A program made the position numbers and the translations under genes. Positions 6,569-14,581 of a DNA stretch of 25,032 bases are shown in pieces. The notes beneath the pieces are model-generated. The model did no database searches. It was given only the letters and a program-made list of their open reading frames with translations, and was not told where the DNA came from. The stretch comes from JAOABC01 sp041287495 (GTDB lineage Bacteria > Aquificota > Aquificia > Aquificales > Hydrogenothermaceae), in NCBI GenBank assembly GCA_041287495.1, contig JBEULE010000025.1, positions 1-25,032 on the forward strand, in the 5' to 3' direction. The first letter of the stretch is position 1. Every line of letters starts with the position of its first letter.

Positions 6569-7611
6569 TAATGGAAAAGATAAAGGCAGTTGCACTATAC
6601 TCAGGAGGGCTTGATAGCACACTTGCTATCAAGCTTATCCAAAATCAAGGAATAGAAGTTTTAGCAGTTCATTTCTATACAGGGTTTTGTATAACAGAGA
6701 CAAAGAGAAGAAGAGGAGAGAAGAAAGAAGACGGGTCCCATTACATAAATCCTGCTTTAAAATATGCAGCTAAATATGGTTTTCCAATTGAAATAGTAGA
6801 TATATCTGACGGATATATAGATGTTATAACAAATCCAAAGTATGGGTATGGTTCAAATGTTAACCCTTGTATAGACTGTCGTATATACATGTTTAAAAAA
6901 GCAAAAGAGATTATGGAAGAGATAGGAGCTCACTTTATAATAACTGGAGAGGTTTTAGGACAAAGACCTATGAGTCAACACCTTCAAGCTATGAAAATCA
7001 TAGAGAGAGATTCTGGTTTAGAGGGACTTGTCTTAAAACCTCTCTCTGCAAAGAGACTTCAGCCAACAATACCAGAGATTAAAGGTTGGGTAGATAGAGA
7101 TAAACTTGAAGGTATAGTAGGAAGAAGTAGAAAACGCCAAATTCAACTAGCAAAGGAACTTGGAATAGATGAGTTTGAATCACCAAGTGGAGGTTGCTGT
7201 TATCTTACAGATGAAAATTATGCCAGAAAATACAAAGAGATTATAAAAGTAGAAAATAAAATAACACAGGAAGATTTAACACTTCTAACTGTTGGAAGAC
7301 ATTTTAGATTACCTTCTGGAACGAAACTGATAGTTTCAAGGAATGAGGGAGAAAATAACTTCCTATACGGATTTAAAAATAGATATCACTTCTTTGAACC
7401 TATAGGTAAAGGTCCTGTAGCTTTAGCAAAACCGTTAAATTCTGATAATCTTCCACAGGAAGATATAGAGATAGCCTTAAATATAATTGCAAGATACTCA
7501 AAAACAGAAAATGGTAAAATAGATATACTATATAGTAGTCCAGAAGGAGAAGAAGCTGTAATGGAAGGTTATAAAATTGAAGATAGTCTCATAGAAAACT
7601 GGAGGGTATGA
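6565..7611 (+). CDS. PP-loop ATPase of the tRNA-thiolation type with C-terminal NFACT-R-like domain
   Basis: 348 residues. Residues ~6-215 are a PP-loop ATP pyrophosphatase: SGGLDST at 13-19, PCIDC with Cys102/Cys105, TGEVLGQRPMSQH near 127-139, and PSGGCCYLTDE with Cys211/Cys212. Residues ~230-348 resemble the NFACT-R/DUF814 RNA-binding fold (TVGRHFRLPSG then VSRNEGENN and GKGPVALA). Related proteins are often annotated as tRNA 2-thiouridylases; the fold activates a uridine or another carbonyl with ATP and the Cys residues transfer sulfur. It starts on the ATGA overlap with iscU (ATG at 6571 is an alternative) and ends 1 base before the TusA-like gene. The neighbours point to a dedicated sulfur donor chain. 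Exact RNA or small-molecule substrate unknown; it is distinct from MnmA by its tail domain. Confidence 0.82.
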   Translation: MIMEKIKAVALYSGGLDSTLAIKLIQNQGIEVLAVHFYTGFCITETKRRRGEKKEDGSHYINPALKYAAKYGFPIEIVDISDGYIDVITNPKYGYGSNVNPCIDCRIYMFKKAKEIMEEIGAHFIITGEVLGQRPMSQHLQAMKIIERDSGLEGLVLKPLSAKRLQPTIPEIKGWVDRDKLEGIVGRSRKRQIQLAKELGIDEFESPSGGCCYLTDENYARKYKEIIKVENKITQEDLTLLTVGRHFRLPSGTKLIVSRNEGENNFLYGFKNRYHFFEPIGKGPVALAKPLNSDNLPQEDIEIALNIIARYSKTENGKIDILYSSPEGEEAVMEGYKIEDSLIENWRV

Positions 7612-7612
7612 A

Positions 7613-7846
7613 ATGGATATCAAAGCTGATATAGTTCATGATGCAACCGGAACCTACTGTCCGATACCTATAACAGAACTTGCAAAAGTGGCAAAAAAAG
7701 CAGAGAAAGGACAAATTATAGAGTTACTTGCTGACGATGAAGGAGCAATCCAAGATGTTCCTGCTTGGTGTCAAGCAACAGGAAATACATTCCTTGGATA
7801 TAAAGAAGAAGATGGAGTATTTCATTTCTTTGTGAGGAAAGAATGA
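7613..7846 (+). CDS. TusA-family sulfur carrier protein
   Basis: 77 residues, the size of TusA/YedF/SirA proteins. The family CPxP motif is YCPIPITEL with the persulfide-bearing Cys16. The C-terminal half has the matching DDEGAIQDVPAWCQATGNTF, with a second Cys at the usual VPAWC position, and ends in a beta strand. TusA proteins receive sulfur as a persulfide and pass it on for tRNA thiolation, molybdopterin or sulfur oxidation. Here the gene lies 1 base after the PP-loop ATPase and overlaps the next gene by 4 bases, so its most natural partner is the PP-loop enzyme. Confidence 0.93.
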   Translation: MDIKADIVHDATGTYCPIPITELAKVAKKAEKGQIIELLADDEGAIQDVPAWCQATGNTFLGYKEEDGVFHFFVRKE

Positions 7847-8064
7847 GACTTACTGTAGAGAGTAAGATAAAAGATATATTTGATAGATATCCAAAGGTTA
7901 AAGAGATAGTTGACCCATATTTAGAGTACTTCTATAAAGAAAGATTAGAAGATATACTATTTAAAAGGTTAAGTTTATCTGGGATATTAAAGATTATTAA
8001 CATCTCCCAAGAGGAGAGAGAAAATCTTATACAAGAAATTAATAAGATTTTAAATAAAAGCTAA
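7843..8064 (+). CDS. DUF1858-like small protein without cysteines
   Basis: 73 residues, starting on the ATGA overlap with the TusA-like gene. The opening SKIKDIFDRYPKVKEIVDPYL matches the start of DUF1858 domains (typically tIxdilexyPelxevl), followed by a helical tail. Most DUF1858 proteins carry a Cys pair in the middle; this one has no Cys at all, so a redox or metal role through thiols is excluded. The family often sits next to Fe-S and sulfur-transfer genes. Function unknown. Confidence 0.7.
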   Translation: MRLTVESKIKDIFDRYPKVKEIVDPYLEYFYKERLEDILFKRLSLSGILKIINISQEERENLIQEINKILNKS

Positions 8065-8079
8065 TATAGAGGTGTAGCT

Positions 8080-8331
8080 ATGGTTTTAAGTAAGGAACAG
8101 GAAGTTGAAGAAATTTTAGAAAAAATAAGACCTGCACTGATTAAGGATGCCGGGAATATAGAACTTGTAAAGGTAGAAGACGGAGATGTTTATCTTAAAC
8201 TTTACGGAGCATGTCAACAGTGTCCAGTAGCTGATATTACCATGAAAGAGCTTGTTATATACACAATACAGGAGAGTCTTCCCTGGGTTAAAGCAGTATA
8301 TGTAGGAGAAGAGAAGTATCAGATAGCATAA
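8080..8331 (+). CDS. Nfu-type (NifU C-terminal domain) Fe-S protein
   Basis: 83 residues consisting of a single NifU C-terminal domain. The start EVEEILEKIRPALIKDAGNIELVKVEDGDVYLKL follows the family pattern, and the CxxC motif is ACQQCPVADITMKELV with Cys45 and Cys48; an Nfu dimer uses these to hold a [4Fe-4S] cluster for transfer to targets. The C-terminal half LPWVKAVYV is also typical. It comes 15 bases after the DUF1858-like gene with a GAGGTG site, and its TAA shares one base with the aroE ATG. Confidence 0.93.
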   Translation: MVLSKEQEVEEILEKIRPALIKDAGNIELVKVEDGDVYLKLYGACQQCPVADITMKELVIYTIQESLPWVKAVYVGEEKYQIA

Positions 8332-9167
8332 TGTTTATAAACGGAGAAACAGCAGTTTACGGTATATTTGGCTATCCTGTAAAGCATTCTAAATCTCCTA
8401 CTTTTCAAACAGAAAGTTTTCGCTACTTAGGTATAAATGCTGTCTATGTTCCTTTTGAAGTAAAACCAGGGAATCTTAAACAGGCAACAGAATCTTTGAA
8501 AATCTTAAACATAAAAGGTATAAATGTTACTATTCCCCATAAAGAAGAGATAATAAAACATTTAGATGAATTATCTCCAGAAGCAAAAATTATCGGAGCT
8601 GTTAACACTGTTAAAAATATAGACGGTTATTTAATCGGATATAACACTGATGCTTACGGATTTATAGAAGGTTTAAAAGAAATTACAAACATAGAAGGCA
8701 AAACAGCCCTTGTAATAGGAGCAGGAGGAGCTTCAAGGTCTGTAATTTACGGACTTTTACAGGAAAATGTATCAAAGATATACTTAGCAAACAGAACCTT
8801 GCAGAGAGCTGTAGAGATTGTAGATGATTTTGGTAAACATTACAGGATAATGGATAAGATTATCTCTGTTATAAATCTACAACAGATAGAAAAGTTTTTA
8901 GAGAGTGTTGATATTGTTATAAATACAACTTCTGTTGGACTTAAGGATGATGATAAACCTCTGTTTGACTATGATAGATTACAAGAAAAACAGATAGTTG
9001 TAGATATTATTTATAGAGAAACAACTTTACTTAAAAAGGCAAAGGAGAAAGGCTGTAAATATCAAGATGGTATTCCTATGCTTATATATCAAGGTGCTAA
9101 ATCATTTGAAATATGGACTGGACAAAAAGCTCCTATTGAGGTGATGAAAAAATCCTTAGGTATTTAA
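8331..9167 (+). CDS. aroE: Shikimate dehydrogenase (NADP)
   Basis: 278 residues. It reduces 3-dehydroshikimate to shikimate in aromatic amino acid synthesis. The substrate domain has YGIFGYPVKHSKSP (10-23), NVTIPHKE with catalytic Lys71, IGAVNTV (88-94) and YNTDAYGF with Asp107. The nucleotide-binding loop is IGAGGASRS (129-137) and the basic NRT motif follows. The C-terminus has DGIPMLIYQGAKSFEIWTG, as expected. It overlaps the Nfu stop by one base and is the last gene of the 3.7-9.2 kb block, probably a passenger with no link to sulfur. Its stop shares bases with the stop of the convergent molybdoenzyme gene, and no terminator is visible between them. Confidence 0.97.
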   Translation: MFINGETAVYGIFGYPVKHSKSPTFQTESFRYLGINAVYVPFEVKPGNLKQATESLKILNIKGINVTIPHKEEIIKHLDELSPEAKIIGAVNTVKNIDGYLIGYNTDAYGFIEGLKEITNIEGKTALVIGAGGASRSVIYGLLQENVSKIYLANRTLQRAVEIVDDFGKHYRIMDKIISVINLQQIEKFLESVDIVINTTSVGLKDDDKPLFDYDRLQEKQIVVDIIYRETTLLKKAKEKGCKYQDGIPMLIYQGAKSFEIWTGQKAPIEVMKKSLGI

Positions 9168-9757
9168 TCATCCCAATATCTCTGTTCCTTCCAAGGATCT
9201 CCTAAGATGTGATAACCTCTCTTTTCCCAAAATCCAGGTTTATCTTCTTTCATAAACTCTATTCCGGTAACAAATTTAGCACTCTTCCAAGAATATAGCT
9301 TAGGGACGATAAGTCTTAAAGGATAGCCATTGTCAGGTGGAATAGGTTTTCCAAAAAGCTGATATGCAAATATTACATCTTCATCAAAGAAGTACTCAAT
9401 AGGAATATTTGTTGTATATCCTTCAAGTGAGTGGACCATAACAGATTTAACTCCTTCTTTTATCTTAACTATATTTTTTAACTCTTCAACATGAAATCCT
9501 TGCCAGACGACATCCTTACAACTCCATCTTGTGACACAGTGAAAATCGGCTACAAGCTCCACTTTCTCAAAAGAGATTATATCATCCCATGTAAGTGTAA
9601 CTGGACTTTCCACTTCTCCAAATATATGTAACCTATACTCTCTTAAATCTATCTGTGGTGGGTCTGATATACCTAAAATTATAAGTCTATCTGTCCAGTG
9701 TTGTCCCGGGGGAAGTCTGTCTTCCCTAAAATTTATAGGACTAATTATCCTTCTCAA
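9164..9757 (-). CDS. Sulfite-oxidase-like molybdopterin oxidoreductase
   Basis: 197 residues from the chosen TTG at 9757. It is a compact single-domain member of the sulfite oxidase/YedY fold: RLPPGQHWTDRLIILGISDPP at the N-terminus (15-35), DFHCVTRWSC with the molybdenum-ligand Cys74, VHSLEGYTTNIP and PDNGYPLRLIVPKLYSWKSAKFV in the cofactor-binding half. No signal peptide or haem domain, so it is probably cytoplasmic or depends on a partner. Substrate unknown; sulfite or methionine sulfoxide are guesses. The start: AAGGAG lies 7 bases before TTG 9757; an in-frame ATG at 9793 would give 12 more residues but has a poor site and lies deeper within the perR-like gene. Co-transcribed with that regulator. 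Confidence 0.9.
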   Translation of the reverse strand: MRRIISPINFREDRLPPGQHWTDRLIILGISDPPQIDLREYRLHIFGEVESPVTLTWDDIISFEKVELVADFHCVTRWSCKDVVWQGFHVEELKNIVKIKEGVKSVMVHSLEGYTTNIPIEYFFDEDVIFAYQLFGKPIPPDNGYPLRLIVPKLYSWKSAKFVTGIEFMKEDKPGFWEKRGYHILGDPWKEQRYWDD

Positions 9758-10145
9758 CCTCACTCTCCTTATTACACTTTTTACATATACCATAAAACTC
9801 TATGTTATATTTAGAAACTTTAAATCCTTTTTTTTCAAGGGATGATGTATCTAAATGGAGGTTGATATCTAAAGGCTCAATATCGTAAACATTGTTACAC
9901 ACACTACATTTAAAATGGAAATGGTAATCTGTCCTTGCATCAAATCTACTCTGCTTTCCATCAGATATCTCTATTATATAGCCTTTCTCTTTTAGAACCT
10001 TAAGGTTTCTATAAACTGTCCCAAGGCTGATATTAGGTATATACTTCCTGACTCTCTCATATACCCAATCTGCTGTTGGGTGTGTATCTGTACTTTTTAG
10101 TATATCGTATATAACCTTCCTTTGAGAAGTGTTTCTTCTTTGCAA
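9741..10145 (-). CDS. PerR-type Fur-family repressor
   Basis: 134 residues; TTG start with GAGGTG 5 bases ahead. Residues 1-60 form the winged helix (HPTADWVYERVRKYI then ISLGTVYRNLKVLKEKG). The structural zinc site is CSVC (Cys80/83) and CKKC (Cys121/124). The regulatory metal site aligned to B. subtilis PerR has His22, Asp69 (SRFD), His75, His77 and Asp88; Asp at the two positions that are Glu in Fur is the PerR signature for peroxide sensing by His oxidation. The second Fur-family gene in this window (15176) has Glu there. Its 3' end overlaps the molybdoenzyme gene by 17 bases. It is divergent from the Omp85 gene and may repress itself from the AT-rich gap. Confidence 0.86.
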   Translation of the reverse strand: MQRRNTSQRKVIYDILKSTDTHPTADWVYERVRKYIPNISLGTVYRNLKVLKEKGYIIEISDGKQSRFDARTDYHFHFKCSVCNNVYDIEPLDINLHLDTSSLEKKGFKVSKYNIEFYGICKKCNKESEVEKDN

Positions 10146-10183
10146 CTCAACACCTCATTTTATTTTATAAGAAATTAATTAGA

Positions 10184-10194
10184 TATAATATTAT
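10184..10194. promoter_or_regulatory. AT-rich palindrome in the perR-like/omp85 divergent gap
   Basis: ATAATATTAT (10185-10194) is a perfect 10-bp palindrome overlapping a plus-strand TATAAT (10184-10189). It loosely resembles a PerR box (TTATAATnATTATAA) but is too short to be sure. No convincing -35 element is seen in the 79-base gap. Confidence 0.3.
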
Positions 10195-10224
10195 GGATTA
10201 TTAACAAATTGCAATTGGAGAATT

Positions 10225-12774
10225 ATGAGGAATGTTATATATCTGTTAATATTTTTTCAACTTAGCTGTTTTAATCTCTATGCTGATACTCTCGATAAAA
10301 GTAATTGGAAAGAGATTTATGAAGAAACAGATGACCCACATTTAATAGAAAAATTAATGGAACTTACTGGAGATTTTAAAAAAGTAGAGTTTAACGGTAA
10401 AGAGTTTGAATTTGAAAGGAAACCTATCGTAAAAAGTATAGATATAAAAGGTAATAAATCATTTTGGAGTTCTGAAATAAGAGCTCTGACAGGTCTAATT
10501 GAAAACTACCCATTTGATGAAGAATCTATAAGATTTATCCCTCTTAGAATAAAGCAGTTTTATGCAGATAACGGATTTTTTTTCACAAATGTAAATTTAG
10601 ATTATAAGATAAAAAATAACTATGCTTACTTCACGATTAATATAGATGAAGGTAAAAGGTCGAAACTAAAAGATATAGAGTTTATTTCAGATCAGGAAGT
10701 TAGTTCAGTAGATAAGTTAACATTTAAAAAAGTTATGGGATTAAAAGAGGGAAAAACAGTAAAATTCAGTGAACTTCAAAACAGTTTAGATACCTTACAA
10801 AGATATCTTCAGAGTATAGGTTATTTCGAAAGTGGTGTGGAACTTTTAGATATAGAAGATGCAGGTAATGGATATATAAATATCTTTATATCTATAAATT
10901 TAGGCACAAAGTATATTATAAGATTTAGCGGTAATAAAAGTATTCCAGAGGAAAAACTTAAAAAGTTATTAACATTTTATAAAGAAGGTTTTAACTACTA
11001 TCAACTTGGACTATCTTTACAAAAGATAATAGAAGAGTATTATAACAACGGATTTTTAAATGTCCATCTTAGTTTTAATGTAGAAGAATCTTCTGACAAA
11101 GTAGATAACCTTTATCCTGCTTTTACAGTTATAGATATCAATATAGATGAAGGTGAGAAATTTAAAGTTAAAAATATAATTGTAGATTCAGATATTAAAG
11201 ATTTTAAAAACGATATACTTAATCTGTTAAAAGATGGAATTTACAGAAAAGGTGAAGTTACAGAATACTTAAAGAATAAAGTTAAAGACCTCAATAAAGA
11301 AGGTTATCTCTCGGCTTTTTATAGTGTTGAAGAAGACATTATCTCAGAAAACAGTTTAGACCTAAAAGTAAAAATCTTTAAAAATCAGAAGTACATACTA
11401 AGATCTGTAAAGTTTGACGGATATAATCCACAGGAAAAAATTAAAATCAATACAGCTTATGACCCAAACAAGCTTATAGAGCTTCAAGATAGATTGAAAG
11501 AGGAGATTAAGGATAACGGCTATTTTGATGGAGAGGTTTTATTTGATGTAAATATAACACCTGATAAAGAGTATAACTTTGTAGATGCAGTTTACAGGTT
11601 TGAATTAGGAGAAAGGTATAAAAATGGCTTTACTTTTGTATATGGCTCAAGATTTATAAACCCAAAGATGATTACAGCTCAATTTCCAAAAGAAGATGAA
11701 TTTTATAGAAGAGAGAAAGTTGATTATGGATTAAGTAGATTATACGATTCTAAACTGTTTGACTCAATAAATCTTTACACTCTTGAAGACAAGGTTAGAA
11801 AAATCATAAATAAGGCTGTAATTTTACACGATGATAAAAGGGGACTGTTTCAAGGAAGTATAGGTTATAACACAGATCAGCAATTTAAACTATCTGTCCT
11901 TACTATTCTTAAAAATCTCTTTGGATATGGTTTTGAAGTTTCCACTTACATTGAAAGGTCAAACTTTCAAACAAACTATAATCTATCTTTTGCCAACAGA
12001 CTTCTACCTTATAAACTCTCTGCCGTTTCCTCTGTATTTTTATCAAATCAATACAGAAGATTCTTTGATTTAAAACAGCAAGGTTTTGAGTTATCAGTTA
12101 ACAAGAGGAACAATCTATGGGTAACTACCACCATATCTTTTTCCCATACATCTAATAAACTTTCCAATATAACAATCCCGGCAAACTTAATAGATTACAC
12201 TTTAAACAAACTTTCTCTCTCCATAACAGATGACCATAGAAATCCAAAGATAGATACAAAGTCCGGATACCTCATAACAGGGAAAGTTGATAATATTTGG
12301 GGTAAGAAAAATTTTATAAAAGTAGCAATATCCGGAAGCTACTTTGTACCACTGTTTGATAAATTAGTTTTTTCCCAGAGAGCTATGGTAGGTTATACCT
12401 TTACTAATATAAATAACATACCTCTTTCAGAAAGGTATTTCTTAGGTGGAATATCATCTGTTAGAGGATTTGGATTAGATGAGATAGCTGGAGAAAGTAA
12501 AATAGGAGGAAATAGTTTTTTAGTTTTAAACAATGATTTAAGAGTTTTGGTTTATCCAAGGTACAATCTTTATTTATTTACATTCTTCGATTTAGGTAAT
12601 GTCTACAAGGATAAAAAGGAGTTTAGTAATTTGAAATTAAGAAAAACTACAGGTATAGGTGTATATATACCTTCTCCTGTAGGGGCTATTTTATTTGACA
12701 TTGCTAAAAAAATAGATAGATTACCTGGTGAATCTCTATACAGAGTGGAGTTTAGTATAGGAGTAAACTTTTAA
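10225..12774 (+). CDS. Omp85-superfamily outer-membrane protein with POTRA repeats
   Basis: 849 residues. A signal peptide is expected to be cleaved after Ala20 (FNLYA-DTL). From about residue 65 to 535 there are five to six POTRA-like repeats (for example VKSIDIKGNKSF and IRFSGNKSIPEEKL), each with the beta-alpha-alpha-beta-beta rhythm. The last ~300 residues form the 16-strand barrel, with the superfamily motif SVRGFGLDE (Arg747-Gly-Phe749) and the C-terminal SIGVNF ending in Phe, as needed for outer-membrane insertion. This is BamA- or TamA-like; the many POTRAs favour BamA, but without the rest of the genome I leave it unnamed. A TTGGAG site precedes ATG. tatB follows after 31 bases. Confidence 0.92.
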   Translation: MRNVIYLLIFFQLSCFNLYADTLDKSNWKEIYEETDDPHLIEKLMELTGDFKKVEFNGKEFEFERKPIVKSIDIKGNKSFWSSEIRALTGLIENYPFDEESIRFIPLRIKQFYADNGFFFTNVNLDYKIKNNYAYFTINIDEGKRSKLKDIEFISDQEVSSVDKLTFKKVMGLKEGKTVKFSELQNSLDTLQRYLQSIGYFESGVELLDIEDAGNGYINIFISINLGTKYIIRFSGNKSIPEEKLKKLLTFYKEGFNYYQLGLSLQKIIEEYYNNGFLNVHLSFNVEESSDKVDNLYPAFTVIDINIDEGEKFKVKNIIVDSDIKDFKNDILNLLKDGIYRKGEVTEYLKNKVKDLNKEGYLSAFYSVEEDIISENSLDLKVKIFKNQKYILRSVKFDGYNPQEKIKINTAYDPNKLIELQDRLKEEIKDNGYFDGEVLFDVNITPDKEYNFVDAVYRFELGERYKNGFTFVYGSRFINPKMITAQFPKEDEFYRREKVDYGLSRLYDSKLFDSINLYTLEDKVRKIINKAVILHDDKRGLFQGSIGYNTDQQFKLSVLTILKNLFGYGFEVSTYIERSNFQTNYNLSFANRLLPYKLSAVSSVFLSNQYRRFFDLKQQGFELSVNKRNNLWVTTTISFSHTSNKLSNITIPANLIDYTLNKLSLSITDDHRNPKIDTKSGYLITGKVDNIWGKKNFIKVAISGSYFVPLFDKLVFSQRAMVGYTFTNINNIPLSERYFLGGISSVRGFGLDEIAGESKIGGNSFLVLNNDLRVLVYPRYNLYLFTFFDLGNVYKDKKEFSNLKLRKTTGIGVYIPSPVGAILFDIAKKIDRLPGESLYRVEFSIGVNF

Positions 12775-12805
12775 TGCTAAAATATATATTGGAGGCTTTG
12801 ACATC

Positions 12806-13144
12806 ATGTTTGGTATAGGATTACAAGAGCTTCTACTTATAATGGTTGTTGCATTGATAGTGCTTGGACCTCAGAGACTTCCAGAAGTTGCCAAAAGTTT
12901 AGGAAAGTTCTATAGAGAGTTAAGAGGTTCTATTGAAGATGTGAAAAGTTCTATTGCCCAAGATATATATTCTGTTAAGGATGTTACAAAAGATATACAG
13001 ACAGAAGATACTAAGCTTAGTAAAAAGGAAGTAGATAAAATCTCCTTTGAAGAAGAGTTTGACAGATATGTAAAGGAAAATTCTAAGAAAAGAGAAGTGG
13101 AAAGAGAAAAGATATCTTTCAAAAAAGATAGTAAAGAGGTGTAA
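12806..13144 (+). CDS. tatB: Sec-independent protein translocase subunit TatB (TatA/B family)
   Basis: 112 residues. The N-terminal helix MFGIGLQELLLIMVVALIVLGPQRLPEVAKSLG (one membrane span, then the GPQRLPE hinge and amphipathic helix) is characteristic of TatA/B. The Glu at position 8 of the membrane helix, the GPQRLP hinge and the longer, highly charged coiled tail (residues ~45-112) favour TatB over TatA. TatB with TatC forms the receptor for twin-arginine signal peptides of folded, cofactor-containing proteins. TGGAGG precedes the ATG; tatC begins 2 bases after the stop. A separate tatA is not seen in this window, so this single protein might serve both roles. Confidence 0.9.
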   Translation: MFGIGLQELLLIMVVALIVLGPQRLPEVAKSLGKFYRELRGSIEDVKSSIAQDIYSVKDVTKDIQTEDTKLSKKEVDKISFEEEFDRYVKENSKKREVEREKISFKKDSKEV

Positions 13145-13146
13145 TA

Positions 13147-13905
13147 TTGAGCAATCAACTACCCGAAGCACCTTTAACGGAACATCTTGCAGAATTAAGA
13201 ACAAGACTTATAAGGATAATTATAGCTCTAATAATTGGAACAATGATAGCTTTCACAAAAGCATCTGTTATATTTGAGATACTTAAATATCCTCTTCTGA
13301 AAGCAAATCCTACTATAAAACTGTACTTTCTATCACCTACAGAACCTTTTTTTACAGCTCTTAAGATATCATTTTTAGCTGGATTTATATTAGTTTCTCC
13401 CTATGTTTTTTACCAAATATGGAAGTTTATAGAACCGGCTCTGTATGAACATGAGAAGAAACTTGCCATACCTTTTGTTTTCTTTACAACATTATTTTTT
13501 TCTATTGGTGTTTTATTCAGTTTTTATTTTGTATTACCTGTTGCTATAGGATTTTTTATAAATTTTGGTAATATTCAGCTTGGTGCAGAGGCTATATTTT
13601 CTGTAAAGGAGTATATATCCTTTATTTTGAGGATGTTGTTTGCTTTTGGAATCACTTTTGAACTTCCTGTTATTTTATCATTACTTGCAAGATTAGGGTT
13701 AGTCACTCCAGAGTTTTTAATAAAAGTAAGACCTTACTTCATAGTGTTAGCATTCATTGTAGCAGCTATCCTAACTCCTACTCCCGATGTTTTTAGTCAG
13801 CTTATGCTTGCAATACCTTTACTACTTTTTTATGAATTATCAATAATAATGGCAAAGATACTTTATCCAAAAAGTGCAAAATATAAGGAGAAACAAATTG
13901 AATAG
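13147..13905 (+). CDS. tatC: Sec-independent protein translocase TatC
   Basis: 252 residues with six transmembrane helices. The family signature is near the N-terminus, APLTEHLAELRTRLIR, and the periplasmic loop has SPYVFYQIWKFIEPALYEHEKK with the conserved F-PAL-E pattern. The start is TTG at 13147, 5-6 bases after AGAGGTG, and follows the tatB stop by 2 bases. Forms the core of the Tat receptor with TatB. Its end overlaps the start of the LOG-family gene by 8 bases. Confidence 0.96.
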   Translation: MSNQLPEAPLTEHLAELRTRLIRIIIALIIGTMIAFTKASVIFEILKYPLLKANPTIKLYFLSPTEPFFTALKISFLAGFILVSPYVFYQIWKFIEPALYEHEKKLAIPFVFFTTLFFSIGVLFSFYFVLPVAIGFFINFGNIQLGAEAIFSVKEYISFILRMLFAFGITFELPVILSLLARLGLVTPEFLIKVRPYFIVLAFIVAAILTPTPDVFSQLMLAIPLLLFYELSIIMAKILYPKSAKYKEKQIE

Positions 13906-14581
13906 TTACATTATAAACGAACTTAAAAAAGAGGAAGCTTGGAGATTATTTAAGATAATAGGTGATTTTATTGATGGCTTTGAAGTTATGCCGGAATATC
14001 AGCCTTCCGTAACTGTTTTTGGGTCTTCAAGAGTAAAAGAAGGAAATTTATATTACGAAAAAGCAAGAGAACTTGGATTTAAACTGGCAAGTAAAGGATT
14101 TACCATAGTCACCGGTGGTGGTCCGGGAATAATGGAAGCAGCAAACAGGGGAGCATTTGAAGCAGGAGGAATATCTATAGGACTAAACATAAAACTACCA
14201 AAAGAACAAAAAGCAAATCCATATTTAACACATACACTTAACTTTAACTACTTCTTTGCAAGAAAGGTCATGCTTGTAAAGTATGCAACGGCTTTCGTAC
14301 TTTTTCCTGGTGGATATGGGACATTAGATGAGATGTTTGAAACAATTACACTTATTCAAACTCAAAAACTAAAACCTTTTCCAGTTTTTCTATATGGAAA
14401 AGAATACTGGGAAGGGCTTTACACATGGTTAAAAGATAAAGTAGCTACAGATGGATATATAGATAAAGAAGATTTAGTAATTTTCTCCGTGTTAGATGAT
14501 ATAGATAAGATAGTAGAATATATTGAAAAATTTTATATACAAGGACATAAATTTTTGGTGGAGGAGATATATGGAGTTTGA
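13898..14581 (+). CDS. LOG-family (TIGR00730-type) nucleotide phosphoribohydrolase
   Basis: 227 residues from TTG 13898, which has AAGGAG 7 bases ahead (an upstream in-frame GTG at 13874 has no such site). Diagnostic motifs are GGGPGIMEAANRG (73-85) and PGGYGTLDE (137-145), with the catalytic Arg and Glu of the LOG fold. Relatives were long called lysine decarboxylases but cleave N6-modified or other nucleoside 5'-monophosphates into base and ribose phosphate. A housekeeping salvage or nucleotide clean-up role is likely. The start overlaps tatC, the stop overlaps the flavin reductase start by 11 bases. Confidence 0.9.
   Translation: MNSYIINELKKEEAWRLFKIIGDFIDGFEVMPEYQPSVTVFGSSRVKEGNLYYEKARELGFKLASKGFTIVTGGGPGIMEAANRGAFEAGGISIGLNIKLPKEQKANPYLTHTLNFNYFFARKVMLVKYATAFVLFPGGYGTLDEMFETITLIQTQKLKPFPVFLYGKEYWEGLYTWLKDKVATDGYIDKEDLVIFSVLDDIDKIVEYIEKFYIQGHKFLVEEIYGV

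Noticed and set aside
12910..13204. Two overlapping minus-strand frames opposite tatB
   Set aside because: Shadows of the Lys/Glu-rich tatB tail; Ser/Phe/Leu-rich products typical of antisense reading.
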